NCBI RefSeq assembly: GCF_964656455.1
Contig: NC_135715.1
Location: forward strand, 81,942,414-82,006,413
Direction of reading: 5' to 3'
DNA from: Halichoerus grypus
Lineage: Eukaryota > Chordata > Mammalia > Carnivora > Phocidae
Length of the DNA stretch: 64,000 nucleotides
Shown here in pieces: positions 22,041-35,270 of the stretch; within the stretch, counting starts at the first letter, position 1, and each line of letters starts with the position of its first letter. The notes below the pieces were generated by a model. It was not told where the DNA came from. It did no database searches and was given only the letters and a program-made list of their open reading frames with translations. A program made the position numbers and the translations under genes.

Positions 22041-25000
22041 CACGGTTTCTCTGCTGTGTAGTTTCTTCGAGTTAGAACGCTAGCTATTAGACTTCCATGC
22101 AAAAGTGGGGCTGCCGTGCTAGCGTGATGAAACACATGGGGAGTCGTGTTCTGCCTTTCGCTGGGGCCTGAGTCTCACTCGCAAAAAGCTTTGGACTTCC
22201 TTGCAGTGCTCTCACGCACGCACACAACAAAATGCTGCCACCCTCAGGAGCAGCTGTTTGACCTGACGCACAAGCTCTGAACCGAGATTTTCCTTCGAGT
22301 TAGGTGGCTGTGTTTACCCTGGGCAACGGTACTAGCCCCATACCCATGATGTGGGTTGAGAGCTGCCTTCTGTACCGGCCTGTCTCTCCCCCGATATTAC
22401 GATATTGAAACCGTCCCCAGGCTCTCAGCCACAGTACACCCTAAACTGCTTCGCCCACAGAGAGGTCGACGGTAGCTAAAGCACGGTTTGTCTACAGTGT
22501 TGTTTGTTCGAGTTAGAAAGCTAGCTATTAGACTTCCATTCAAAAGTGGGGCCGCAGTACTAGTTTCATGGAGCAAGTGGGGAGTCGTGTTCTGGCTTCT
22601 TCCGGGGCCTGGGTCTCACAAGGAAAATGGTTTTGGACTCACTTGCTGTGCACTCACGCATGCACACCACACAATGCGTCCACCCTGACGCATGGCTCTT
22701 TTAGCCGAAGCAGGAATTCCCTACAGAGTTGTTCCTTTGAGTTAGGTGGTTGGCTTATGGCCTGCAGGCACACCCGGGGCAAGGGGACTAGCCTCATAAA
22801 CAAGAGGTGAGTTGAGAGCTGCCTTCCGCACCGGCCTGTTTCTCACTCCATTTCACGTATGGGACCCTTTCCCCGGTATCTCATACACGAGCACTATACA
22901 ACTCCTGCGGCTTCAGGAACGGCAATGGTAGCTAAAGCGCAGTAAGGCTACAGCATTGATTCTTGGTGTTAGTAGCCTGGTAGGCGAATGAGCTGCAGCT
23001 GGGATTCTTTACAGACTTGTTTCTTCCCAGTCAGGGTCGAGCACATAGCATTCCAAGCACACATGGAGCAGTAGTCTTAGCTTCAGGTAGCAAGAGCTGA
23101 GTCCAGAGGTGCCTTCTGCCCGGACCTATTTCTCCCTTGGTTTCACGTATGGAACCCGTTCCCCAGGCTCTCAGCCACGGTACTCCGTGTAATGCTTCCT
23201 CCGTCTAGAGGTCGACGGTAGCTAAAGCACGGTTTGTCTACAGTGTTGTTTCTTCGAGTGAGAACACTAGCTGTTAGACTTCCATGCAAAAGTGGGGCTG
23301 CCGTGCTAGCGTGATGAAACACATGGGGAGTCGTGTTCTGCCTTCTGCTGGGGCCTGAGGCTCATTCACAAAAAGCTTTGGACTCCCTTGCAGTGCTCTC
23401 ATGCACGCACACAACAAAATGCTTCCACCCTCAGGAGCGGCTCTTTTAGCTGAAGCATGGATTCTCCAGCGAGTTTTTCCTTCGAGTTAGGCAGTTTTCA
23501 TGAAGCCTGCACACACACCCGGGGCAACGGTACTAGCCCCATAACCATGGTTTGAGTTGAGAGCTGCCTTCTCTCCGGCCTGTCTCTCCCTCGATTTCAC
23601 GAAACGGAACCCGTCCCCAGGCTCTCACCCACCGTACACCCTAAACTGCTTCCTCCCACATAGAGGTCGTCGGTAGCTAAAGCACGGTTTCTCTTCAGTG
23701 TTGTTTCTCCGAGTTAGAACGCTTGCTATGAATGTCCACAATAGCCAAACTGTGGAAAGAGCCATGTCCACCAACAGATGAATGGATAAAGAAGAGGGGG
23801 TATATATATATATATATACAATGGAATATTATGCAGCCATCAAAAGGAATGAGATCTTGCCATCTGCAACGACGTGGATGGAACTGGAGGGTATCATGCT
23901 GAGCGAAATAAGTCAAACCGAGAAAGACATGTATCATATGACCTCACTGATATGAGGAATTCTTAATCTCAGGAAACAAACTGAGGGTTGCTAGAGTGGG
24001 GGGTGGGGTGGGAGGGATGGGGTCACTGGGTGTTGGACACTGTGGAGGGTATGTGTTCTGGTAAGCGCTGTGAATTGTGCAAGACTGTTGAATCTCAGAT
24101 CTCTACCTCTGAAACAAATAATGCAATATATGTTAAGAAAGAAAAAAAGAAGAAGAAGAATGTAGCAGGAGGGGAAGAATGAAGGGGGGAAAATCGGAGG
24201 GGGAGAAGAACCATGAGAGATGATGGACTCTGAAAAACAAACTGAGGGTTCTAGAGGGGAGGGGGCTGGGAGGATGGCTTAGCCTGGTGATGGGTATTGA
24301 GCAGGGCACGTTCTGCATGGAGCACTGGGTGTTATGCACAAACAATGAATCATGGAACACTATATCTAAAACTAATGATGTAATGTATGGGGATTAACAT
24401 AACAATAAAAACATTAAATAATAATTAAAAAAAAGAACGCTTGCTATTAGACTTCCATGCAAAAGTGGGGCCGCAGTGCTAGCCTCAGGAAACAAGTGGG
24501 GAGTCATGTTCTGCCTTCTGCCGGGGCCTGAGTCCCACACGGAAAATGGGTCTGGACTCACTTGCAGTGCGCTCACGCATGCACACAGCAAAATGCGTCC
24601 ACCCTCCGGCATGGCTACTTTAGCCGAAGCAGGAAATCTCTACAGAGTTGTTCCTTTGAGTTAGGTGGTTGGCTTTAGCCCTGCAGGCACACCCGGGGCA
24701 AGGGTACTAGCCTCATAAACAAGAGGTGAGTTGAGAACTGCCTTCCGCTCCGGCCTGTTTCTCACTCCATTTCACGTATGGGACCCTTTCCCCGGGCTCT
24801 CAGACAGACACGAGCACTGTCAAATTCCTCTGGCTTCAGGAACGGCAATGTTAACTCAAGCGCAGTAACTCTATAGCATTGATTCTTGGTGTTAGTAGCC
24901 TGGGAACTAGGCTTCCAGGCACACAGGGTACAGCAGTGCTAATCTCCTCAAACAAGAGGGGAGTCGACAGCAGCCTTCCTTCCAGGCCTGCTTCTCACTC

Positions 25001-26454
25001 CGAGTTACGTTTAGGTTCCATTTCTCATGCTTTCACAAAAACACACAACAGATGAAGTGCACGCTCAGGAAGGGCGATCTTTGCTGAGGCACGGGTCCTC
25101 CGCACTTTTGTTCCTTTCCGTTGGGTGGATGGCACTTAGGACTACACGCACACACGGGAGAGCCGATCTAGTTTCCCGAAACAAGAGTTGAGTCGATAGC
25201 TGCCTCCTGCCCATGCTTATTTCTGCCTCGGAATTCTGCTGGGACTCATTCCCCAGGTTTGCACTCAAGCAGAGTTGAAAATCCTGCCACCCTGTGGAGA
25301 GGCGAATGAGCTGAAGCTGGGATTCTTGACCGGCTTCTTTCTGCCAAAACAGTGTGGAGCACTTAGCATTCCTATGCACACATGGAGCAGTAGTGTTAGC
25401 TTCAGGTAACAAGAGCTGAGTCGAGAGGTGCCTTCTGGCCCGGACTTCTTCTCCCTCGGTCTCACGTAAGGAACCCGTTCCCCAGGCTCTCACCCACGGT
25501 AGCCTGGAAAGTGCTTCCTCCCTCAGAGACGTGGATGGTAGCTAAAGCACGATTTCTCTACCGTGTTGTTTCTTCGAGTTAGAACGCTAGCTATTAGACT
25601 GCCATGCAAATGTGGGGCTGCCGTGCTAGCTTGGTCAAACACGTGGGGAGTCGTGTTCTGCCTTTCGCAGGGGCCTGAGTCTCACTCGCAAAAAGCTTTG
25701 GACTCCCTTGCAGTGCTCTCACGCACGCACACCACAAAATGCTGCCACCCTCAGGAGCAGCTGTTTTACCTGCAGCACAGGCTCTCAACCGAGTTTTTCC
25801 TTCGAGTTAGGTGGCTGTGTTTAAGGCGGCACACACACCCTCTCGAATGGTACTAGCCCCATAACCAGGATGTGAGTTAAGAGCTGCCTTCTGTACCGGC
25901 CTGTCTCTCCCCGATATTACGATATTGAAACCGTCCCCAGGCTCTCAGCCACAGTACACCCTAAACTGCTCCGCCCACAGAGAGGTCGACGGTAGCTAAA
26001 GCACGGTTTCTCTACAGTGTTGTTTCTTCGAGTTAGAACGCTAGCTATTAGACTGCCATGCAAATGTGGGGCTGCCGTGCTAGCTTGGTCAAACACATGG
26101 GGAGTCGTGTTCTGCCTTTTGCTGGGGCCTGAGTCTCACTCGCAAAAAGCTTTGGACTCCCTTGCACTACTCTCACGCACGCACACAACAAAATGCTGCC
26201 ACCCTCAGGAGCACCTGTTTTACCTGAAGCACAGGCTCTCAATCAAGTTTTCCTTCGAGTTAGGTGGCTGTGTTGAAGCCTGCACACACACCCTGGCGAA
26301 CGGTACCAGCCCCATAACCATGATGTGTGTTGAGAGCTGCCTTCTGTACCGGCCTGCCTCTCCCCGATATTATGATATTGAAACTGTGCCCAGGCTCTCA
26401 GCCACAGTACACCCTAAACTGCTTCGCCCACAGAGAGGTCGACGGTAGCTAAAG
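22041..26454 (+). repeat. Array unit 6 (4414 bp)
   Basis: Unit 6 is 6 bp longer than standard, explained fully by a (TA)9 tract at 23801-23818. It has C at 22560 and C at 22689 in S2, a private A at 22878 (GGTATCTC), and a private C at 24103 inside the L1. Confidence 0.95.
23730..24433 (+). mobile_element. LINE-1 3' end, unit 6 copy, (TA)9
   Basis: 704 bp. The 6 extra bases are three TA steps at 23801-23818. There is a private G-to-C change at 24103 (CTCTACC for CTGTACC). Confidence 0.94.
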
Positions 26455-29400
26455 CACGGTTTCTCTGCTGTGTAGTTTCTTCGAGTTAGAACGCTAGCTA
26501 TTAGACTTCCATGCAAAAGTGGGGCTGCCGTGCTAGCGTGATGAAACACATGGGGAGTCGTGTTCTGCCTTTCGCTGGGGCCTGAGTCTCACTCGCAAAA
26601 AGCTTTGGACTTCCTTGCAGTGCTCTCACGCACGCACACAACAACATGCTGCCACCCTCAGGAGCAGCTGTTTGACCTGACGCACAAGCTCTGAACCGAG
26701 ATTTTCCTTCGAGTTAGGTGGCTGTGTTTACCCTGGGCAACGGTACTAGCCCCATACCCATGATGTGGGTTGAGAGCTGCCTTCTGTACCGGCCTGTCTC
26801 TCCCCCGATATTACGATATTGAAACCGTCCCCAGGCTCTCAGCCACAGTACACCCTAAACTGCTTCGCCCACAGAGAGGTCGACGGTAGCTAAAGCACGG
26901 TTTGTCTACAGTGTTGTTTGTTCGAGTTAGAAAGCTAGCTATTAGACTTCCATTCAAAAGGGGGGCCGCAGTACTAGTTTCATGGAGCAAGTGGGGAGTC
27001 GTGTTCTGGCTTCTTCCGGGGCCTGGGTCTCACAAGGAAAATGGTTTTGGACTCACTTGCTGTGCACTCACGCATGCACACCACACAATGCGTCCACCCT
27101 GAGGCATGGCTCTTTTAGCCGAAGCAGGAATTCCCTACAGAGTTGTTCCTTTGAGTTAGGTGGTTGGCTTATGGCCTGCAGGCACACCCGGGGCAAGGGG
27201 ACTAGCCTCATAAACAAGAGGTGAGTTGAGAGCTGCCTTCCGCACCGGCCTGTTTCTCACTCCATTTCACGTATGGGACCCTTTCCCCGGTCTCTCATAC
27301 ACGACCACTATACAACTCCTGCGGCTTCAGGAACGGCAATGGTAGCTAAAGCGCAGTAAGGCTACAGCATTGATTCTTGGTGTTAGTAGCCTGGTAGGCG
27401 AATGAGCTGCAGCTGGGATTCTTTACAGACTTGTTTCTTCCCAGTCAGGGTCGAGCACATAGCATTCCAAGCACACATGGAGCAGTAGTCTTAGCTTCAG
27501 GTAGCAAGAGCTGAGTCCAGAGGTGCCTTCTGCCCGGACCTATTTCTCCCTTGGTTTCACGTATGGAACCCGTTCCCCAGGCTCTCAGCCACGGTACTCC
27601 GTGTAATGCTTCCTCCGTCTAGAGGTCGACGGTAGCTAAAGCACGGTTTGTCTACAGTGTTGTTTCTTCGAGTGAGAACACTAGCTGTTAGACTTCCATG
27701 CAAAAGTGGGGCTGCCGTGCTAGCGTGATGAAACACATGGGGAGTCGTGTTCTGCCTTCTGCTGGGGCCTGAGGCTCATTCACAAAAAGCTTTGGACTCC
27801 CTTGCAGTGCTCTCATGCACGCACACAACAAAATGCTTCCACCCTCAGGAGCGGCTCTTTTAGCTGAAGCATGGATTCTCCAGCGAGTTTTTCCTTCGAG
27901 TTAGGCAGTTTTCATGAAGCCTGCACACACACCCGGGGCAACGGTACTAGCCCCATAACCATGGTTTGAGTTGAGAGCTGCCTTCTCTCCGGCCTGTCTC
28001 TCCCTCGATTTCACGAAACGGAACCCGTCCCCAGGCTCTCACCCACCGTACACCCTAAACTGCTTCCTCCCACATAGAGGTCGTCGGTAGCTAAAGCACG
28101 GTTTCTCTTCAGTGTTGTTTCTCCGAGTTAGAACGCTTGCTATGAATGTCCACAATAGCCAAACTGTGGAAAGAGCCATGTCCACCAACAGATGAATGGA
28201 TAAAGAAGAGGGGGTATATATATATACAATGGAATATTATGCAGCCATCAAAAGGAATGAGATCTTGCCATCTGCAACGACGTGGATGGAACTGGAGGGT
28301 ATCATGCTGAGCGAAATAAGTCAAACCGAGAAAGACATGTATCATATGACCTCACTGATATGAGGAATTCTTAATCTCAGGAAACAAACTGAGGGTTGCT
28401 AGAGTGGGGGGTGGGGTGGGAGGGATGGGGTCACTGGGTGTTGGACACTGTGGAGGGTATGTGTTCTGGTAAGCGCTGTGAATTGTGCAAGACTGTTGAA
28501 TCTCAGATCTGTACCTCTGAAACAAATAATGCAATATATGTTAAGAAAGAAAAAAAGAAGAAGAAGAATGTAGCAGGAGGGGAAGAATGAAGGGGGGAAA
28601 ATCGGAGGGGGAGAAGAACCATGAGAGATGATGGACTCTGAAAAACAAACTGAGGGTTCTAGAGGGGAGGGGGCTGGGAGGATGGCTTAGCCTGGTGATG
28701 GGTATTGAGCAGGGCACGTTCTGCATGGAGCACTGGGTGTTATGCACAAACAATGAATCATGGAACACTATATCTAAAACTAATGATGTAATGTATGGGG
28801 ATTAACATAACAATAAAAACATTAAATAATAATTAAAAAAAAGAACGCTTGCTATTAGACTTCCATGCAAAAGTGGGGCCGCAGTGCTAGCCTCAGGAAA
28901 CAAGTGGGGAGTCATGTTCTGCCTTCTGCCGGGGCCTGAGTCCCACACGGAAAATGGGTCTGGACTCACTTGCAGTGCGCTCACGCATGCACACAGCAAA
29001 ATGCGTCCACCCTCCGGCATGGCTACTTTAGCCGAAGCAGGAAATCTCTACAGAGTTGTTCCTTTGAGTTAGGTGGTTGGCTTTAGCCCTGCAGGCACAC
29101 CCGGGGCAAGGGTACTAGCCTCATAAACAAGAGGTGAGTTGAGAACTGCCTTCCGCTCCGGCCTGTTTCTCACTCCATTTCACGTATGGGACCCTTTCCC
29201 CGGGCTCTCAGACAGACACGAGCACTGTCAAATTCCTCTGGCTTCAGGAACGGCAATGTTAACTCAAGCGCAGTAACTCTATAGCATTGATTCTTGGTGT
29301 TAGTAGCCTGGGAACTAGGCTTCCAGGCACACAGGGTACAGCAGTGCTAATCTCCTCAAACAAGAGGGGAGTCGACAGCAGCCTTCCTTCCAGGCCTGCT

Positions 29401-30862
29401 TCTCACTCCGAGTTACGTTTAGGTTCCATTTCTCATGCTTTCACAAAAACACACAACAGATGAAGTGCACGCTCAGGAAGGGCGATCTTTGCTGAGGCAC
29501 GGGTCCTCCGCACTTTTGTTCCTTTCCGTTGGGTGGATGGCACTTAGGACTACACGCACACACGGGAGAGCCGATCTAGTTTCCCGAAACAAGAGTTGAG
29601 TCGATAGCTGCCTCCTGCCCATGCTTATTTCTGCCTCGGAATTCTGCTGGGACTCATTCCCCAGGTTTGCACTCAAGCAGAGTTGAAAATCCTGCCACCC
29701 TGTGGAGAGGCGAATGAGCTGAAGCTGGGATTCTTGACCGGCTTCTTTCTGCCAAAACAGTGTGGAGCACTTAGCATTCCTATGCACACATGGAGCAGTA
29801 GTGTTAGCTTCAGGTAACAAGAGCTGAGTCGAGAGGTGCCTTCTGGCCCGGACTTCTTCTCCCTCGGTCTCACGTAAGGAACCCGTTCCCCAGGCTCTCA
29901 CCCACGGTAGCCTGGAAAGTGCTTCCTCCCTCAGAGACGTGGATGGTAGCTAAAGCACGATTTCTCTACCGTGTTGTTTCTTCGAGTTAGAACGCTAGCT
30001 ATTAGACTGCCATGCAAATGTGGGGCTGCCGTGCTAGCTTGGTCAAACACGTGGGGAGTCGTGTTCTGCCTTTCGCAGGGGCCTGAGTCTCACTCGCAAA
30101 AAGCTTTGGACTCCCTTGCAGTGCTCTCACGCACGCACACCACAAAATGCTGCCACCCTCAGGAGCAGCTGTTTTACCTGCAGCACAGGCTCTCAACCGA
30201 GTTTTTCCTTCGAGTTAGGTGGCTGTGTTTAAGGCGGCGCACACACCCTCTCGAATGGTACTAGCCCCATAACCAGGATGTGAGTTAAGAGCTGCCTTCT
30301 GTACCGGCCTGTCTCTCCCCGATATTACGATATTGAAACCGTCCCCAGGCTCTCAGCCACAGTACACCCTAAACTGCTCCGCCCACAGAGAGGTCGACGG
30401 TAGCTAAAGCACGGTTTCTCTACAGTGTTGTTTCTTCGAGTTAGAACGCTAGCTATTAGACTGCCATGCAAATGTGGGGCTGCCGTGCTAGCTTGGTCAA
30501 ACACATGGGGAGTCGTGTTCTGCCTTTTGCTGGGGCCTGAGTCTCACTCGCAAAAAGCTTTGGACTCCCTTGCACTACTCTCACGCACGCACACAACAAA
30601 ATGCTGCCACCCTCAGGAGCACCTGTTTTACCTGAAGCACAGGCTCTCAATCAAGTTTTCCTTCGAGTTAGGTGGCTGTGTTGAAGCCTGCACACACACC
30701 CTGGCGAACGGTACCAGCCCCATAACCATGATGTGTGTTGAGAGCTGCCTTCTGTACCGGCCTGCCTCTCCCCGATATTATGATATTGAAACTGTGCCCA
30801 GGCTCTCAGCCACAGTACACCCTAAACTGCTTCGCCCACAGAGAGGTCGACGGTAGCTAAAG
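26455..30862 (+). repeat. Array unit 7
   Basis: Unit 7 is 4408 bp with (TA)6. Private changes are C at 26645 in S1 (CAACATGC) and G at 26961 in S2 (AAAGGGGGG for AAAGTGGGG). S8 combines ACACGTGG with GGCGCAC. Confidence 0.95.
28144..28841 (+). mobile_element. LINE-1 3' end, unit 7 copy
   Basis: 698 bp with (TA)6. The TA expansion of the neighbouring unit 6 is not shared, so that expansion is confined to one copy in this window. Confidence 0.94.
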
Positions 30863-33800
30863 CACGGTTTCTCTGCTGTGTAGTTTCTTCGAGTTAGAAC
30901 GCTAGCTATTAGACTTCCATGCAAAAGTGGGGCTGCCGTGCTAGCGTGATGAAACACATGGGGAGTCGTGTTCTGCCTTTCGCTGGGGCCTGAGTCTCAC
31001 TCGCAAAAAGCTTTGGACTTCCTTGCAGTGCTCTCACGCACGCACACAACAAAATGCTGCCACCCTCAGGAGCAGCTGTTTGACCTGACGCACAAGCTCT
31101 GAACCGAGATTTTCCTTCGAGTTAGGTGGCTGTGTTTACCCTGGGCAACGGTACTAGCCCCATACCCATGATGTGGGTTGAGAGCTGCCTTCTGTACCGG
31201 CCTGTCTCTCCCCCGATATTACGATATTGAAACCGTCCCCAGGCTCTCAGCCACAGTACACCCTAAACTGCTTCGCCCACAGAGAGGTCGACGGTAGCTA
31301 AAGCACGGTTTGTCTACAGTGTTGTTTGTTCGAGTTAGAAAGCTAGCTATTAGACTTCCATTCAAAAGTGGGGCCGCAGTACTAGTTTCATGGAGCAAGT
31401 GGGGAGTCGTGTTCTGGCTTCTTCCGGGGCCTGGGTCTCACAAGGAAAATGGTTTTGGACTCACTTGCTGTGCACTCACGCATGTACACCACCCAATGCG
31501 TCCACCCTGAGGCATGGCTCTTTTAGCCGAAGCAGGAATTCCCTACAGAGTTGTTCCTTTGAGTTAGGTGGTTGGCTTATGGCCTGCAGGCACACCCGGG
31601 GCAAGGGGACTAGCCTCATAAACAAGAGGTGAGTTGAGAGCTGCCTTCCGCACCGGCCTGTTTCTCACTCCATTTCACGTATGGGACCCTTTCCCCGGTC
31701 TCTCATACACGAGCACTATACAACTCCTGCGGCTTCAGGAACGGCAATGGTAGCTAAAGCGCAGTAAGGCTACAGCATTGATTCTTGGTGTTAGTAGCCT
31801 GGTAGGCGAATGAGCTGCAGCTGGGATTCTTTACAGACTTGTTTCTTCCCAGTCAGGGTCGAGCACATAGCATTCCAAGCACACATGGAGCAGTAGTCTT
31901 AGCTTCAGGTAGCAAGAGCTGAGTCCAGAGGTGCCTTCTGCCCGGACCTATTTCTCCCTTGGTTTCACGTATGGAACCCGTTCCCCAGGCTCTCAGCCAC
32001 GGTACTCCGTGTAATGCTTCCTCCGTCTAGAGGTCGACGGTAGCTAAAGCACGGTTTCTCTACAGTGTTGTTTCTTCGAGTGAGAACACTAGCTGTTAGA
32101 CTTCCATGCAAAAGTGGGGCTGCCGTGCTAGCGTGATGAAACACATGGGGAGTCGTGTTCTGCCTTCTGCTGGGGCCTGAGGCTCATTCACAAAAAGCTT
32201 TGGACTCCCTTGCAGTGCTCTCATGCACGCACACAACAAAATGCTTCCACCCTCAGGAGCGGCTCTTTTAGCTGAAGCATGGATTCTCCAGCGAGTTTTT
32301 CCTTCGAGTTAGGCAGTTTTCATGAAGCCTGCACACACACCCGGGGCAACGGTACTAGCCCCATAACCATGGTTTGAGTTGAGAGCTGCCTTCTCTCCGG
32401 CCTGTCTCTCCCTCGATTTCACGAAACGGAACCCGTCCCCAGGCTCTCACCCACCGTACACCCTAAACTGCTTCCTCCCACATAGAGGTCGTCGGTAGCT
32501 AAAGCACGGTTTCTCTTCAGTGTTGTTTCTCCGAGTTAGAACGCTTGCTATGAATGTCCACAATAGCCAAACTGTGGAAAGAGCCATGTCCACCAACAGA
32601 TGAATGGATAAAGAAGAGGGGGTATATATATATACAATGGAATATTATGCAGCCATCAAAAGGAATGAGATCTTGCCATCTGCAACGACGTGGATGGAAC
32701 TGGAGGGTATCATGCTGAGCGAAATAAGTCAAACCGAGAAAGACATGTATCATATGACCTCACTGATATGAGGAATTCTTAATCTCAGGAAACAAACTGA
32801 GGGTTGCTAGAGTGGGGGGTGGGGTGGGAGGGATGGGGTCACTGGGTGTTGGACACTGTGGAGGGTATGTGTTCTGGTAAGCGCTGTGAATTGTGCAAGA
32901 CTGTTGAATCTCAGATCTGTACCTCTGAAACAAATAATGCAATATATGTTAAGAAAGAAAAAAAGAAGAAGAAGAATGTAGCAGGAGGGGAAGAATGAAG
33001 GGGGGAAAATCGGAGGGGGAGAAGAACCATGAGAGATGATGGACTCTGAAAAACAAACTGAGGGTTCTAGAGGGGAGGGGGCTGGGAGGATGGCTTAGCC
33101 TGGTGATGGGTATTGAGCAGGGCACGTTCTGCATGGAGCACTGGGTGTTATGCACAAACAATGAATCATGGAACACTATATCTAAAACTAATGATGTAAT
33201 GTATGGGGATTAACATAACAATAAAAACATTAAATAATAATTAAAAAAAAGAACGCTTGCTATTAGACTTCCATGCAAAAGTGGGGCCGCAGTGCTAGCC
33301 TCAGGAAACAAGTGGGGAGTCATGTTCTGCCTTCTGCCGGGGCCTGAGTCCCACACGGAAAATGGGTCTGGACTCACTTGCAGTGCGCTCACGCATGCAC
33401 ACAGCAAAATGCGTCCACCCTCCGGCATGGCTACTTTAGCCGAAGCAGGAAATCTCTACAGAGTTGTTCCTTTGAGTTAGGTGGTTGGCTTTAGCCCTGC
33501 AGGCACACCCGGGGCAAGGGTACTAGCCTCATAAACAAGAGGTGAGTTGAGAACTGCCTTCCGCTCCGGCCTGTTTCTCACTCCATTTCACGTATGGGAC
33601 CCTTTCCCCGGGCTCTCAGACAGACACGAGCACTGTCAAATTCCTCTGGCTTCAGGAACGGCAATGTTAACTCAAGCGCAGTAACTCTATAGCATTGATT
33701 CTTGGTGTTAGTAGCCTGGGAACTAGGCTTCCAGGCACACAGGGTACAGCAGTGCTAATCTCCTCAAACAAGAGGGGAGTCGACAGCAGCCTTCCTTCCA

Positions 33801-35270
33801 GGCCTGCTTCTCACTCCGAGTTACGTTTAGGTTCCATTTCTCATGCTTTCACAAAAACACACAACAGATGAAGTGCACGCTCAGGAAGGGCGATCTTTGC
33901 TGAGGCACGGGTCCTCCGCACTTTTGTTCCTTTCCGTTGGGTGGATGGCACTTAGGACTACACGCACACACGGGAGAGCCGATCTAGTTTCCCGAAACAA
34001 GAGTTGAGTCGATAGCTGCCTCCTGCCCATGCTTATTTCTGCCTCGGAATTCTGCTGGGACTCATTCCCCAGGTTTGCACTCAAGCAGAGTTGAAAATCC
34101 TGCCACCCTGTGGAGAGGCGAATGAGCTGAAGCTGGGATTCTTGACCGGCTTCTTTCTGCCAAAACAGTGTGGAGCACTTAGCATTCCTATGCACACATG
34201 GAGCAGTAGTGTTAGCTTCAGGTAACAAGAGCTGAGTCGAGAGGTGCCTTCTGGCCCGGACTTCTTCTCCCTCGGTCTCACGTAAGGAACCCGTTCCCCA
34301 GGCTCTCACCCACGGTAGCCTGGAAAGTGCTTCCTCCCTCAGAGACGTGGATGGTAGCTAAAGCACGATTTCTCTACCGTGTTGTTTCTTCGAGTTAGAA
34401 CGCTAGCTATTAGACTGCCATGCAAATGTGGGGCTGCCGTGCTAGCTTGGTCAAACACGTGGGGAGTCGTGTTCTGCCTTTCGCAGGGGCCTGAGTCTCA
34501 CTCGCAAAAAGGTTTGGACTCCCTTGCAGTGCTCTCACGCACGCACACCACAAAATGCTGCCACCCTCAGGAGCAGCTGTTTTACCTGCAGCACAGGCTC
34601 TCAACCGAGTTTTTCCTTCGAGTTAGGTGGCTGTTTTTAAGGCGGCGCACACACCCTCTCGAATGGTACTAGCCCCATAACCAGGATGTGAGTTAAGAGC
34701 TGCCTTCTGTACCGGCCTGTCTCTCCCCGATATTACGATATTGAAACCGTCCCCAGGCTCTCAGCCACAGTACACCCTAAACTGCTCCGCCCACAGAGAG
34801 GTCGACGGTAGCTAAAGCACGGTTTCTCTACAGTGTTGTTTCTTCGAGTTAGAACGCTAGCTATTAGACTGCCATGCAAATGTGGGGCTGCCGTGCTAGC
34901 TTGGTCAAACACATGGGGAGTCGTGTTCTGCCTTTTGCTGGGGCCTGAGTCTCACTCGCAAAAAGCTTTGGACTCCCTTGCACTACTCTCACGCACGCAC
35001 ACAACAAAATGCTGCCACCCTCAGGAGCACCTGTTTTACCTGAAGCACAGGCTCTCAATCAAGTTTTCCTTCGAGTTAGGTGGCTGTGTTGAAGCCTGCA
35101 CACACACCCTGGCGAACGGTACCAGCCCCATAACCATGATGTGTGTTGAGAGCTGCCTTCTGTACCGGCCTGCCTCTCCCCGATATTATGATATTGAAAC
35201 TGTGCCCAGGCTCTCAGCCACAGTACACCCTAAACTGCTTCGCCCACAGAGAGGTCGACGGTAGCTAAAG
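30863..35270 (+). repeat. Array unit 8 (mosaic of unit-3-like and unit-1-like sequence)
   Basis: Unit 8 is 4408 bp with (TA)6. S2-S4 carry the rare unit 3 haplotype (C at 31382, T at 31485, TTTCTCTAC in S4). S8 carries the rare unit 1 bases G at 34512 and T at 34635, but with ACACGTGG, which unit 1 lacks. Confidence 0.95.
32552..33249 (+). mobile_element. LINE-1 3' end, unit 8 copy
   Basis: 698 bp, same ends and target duplication, with (TA)6. I noticed no private change. Confidence 0.94.

Noticed and set aside
22041..26454. Unit 6 as a structurally different unit because it is 6 bp longer
   Set aside because: The excess is entirely three extra TA steps; the subunit order is unchanged.
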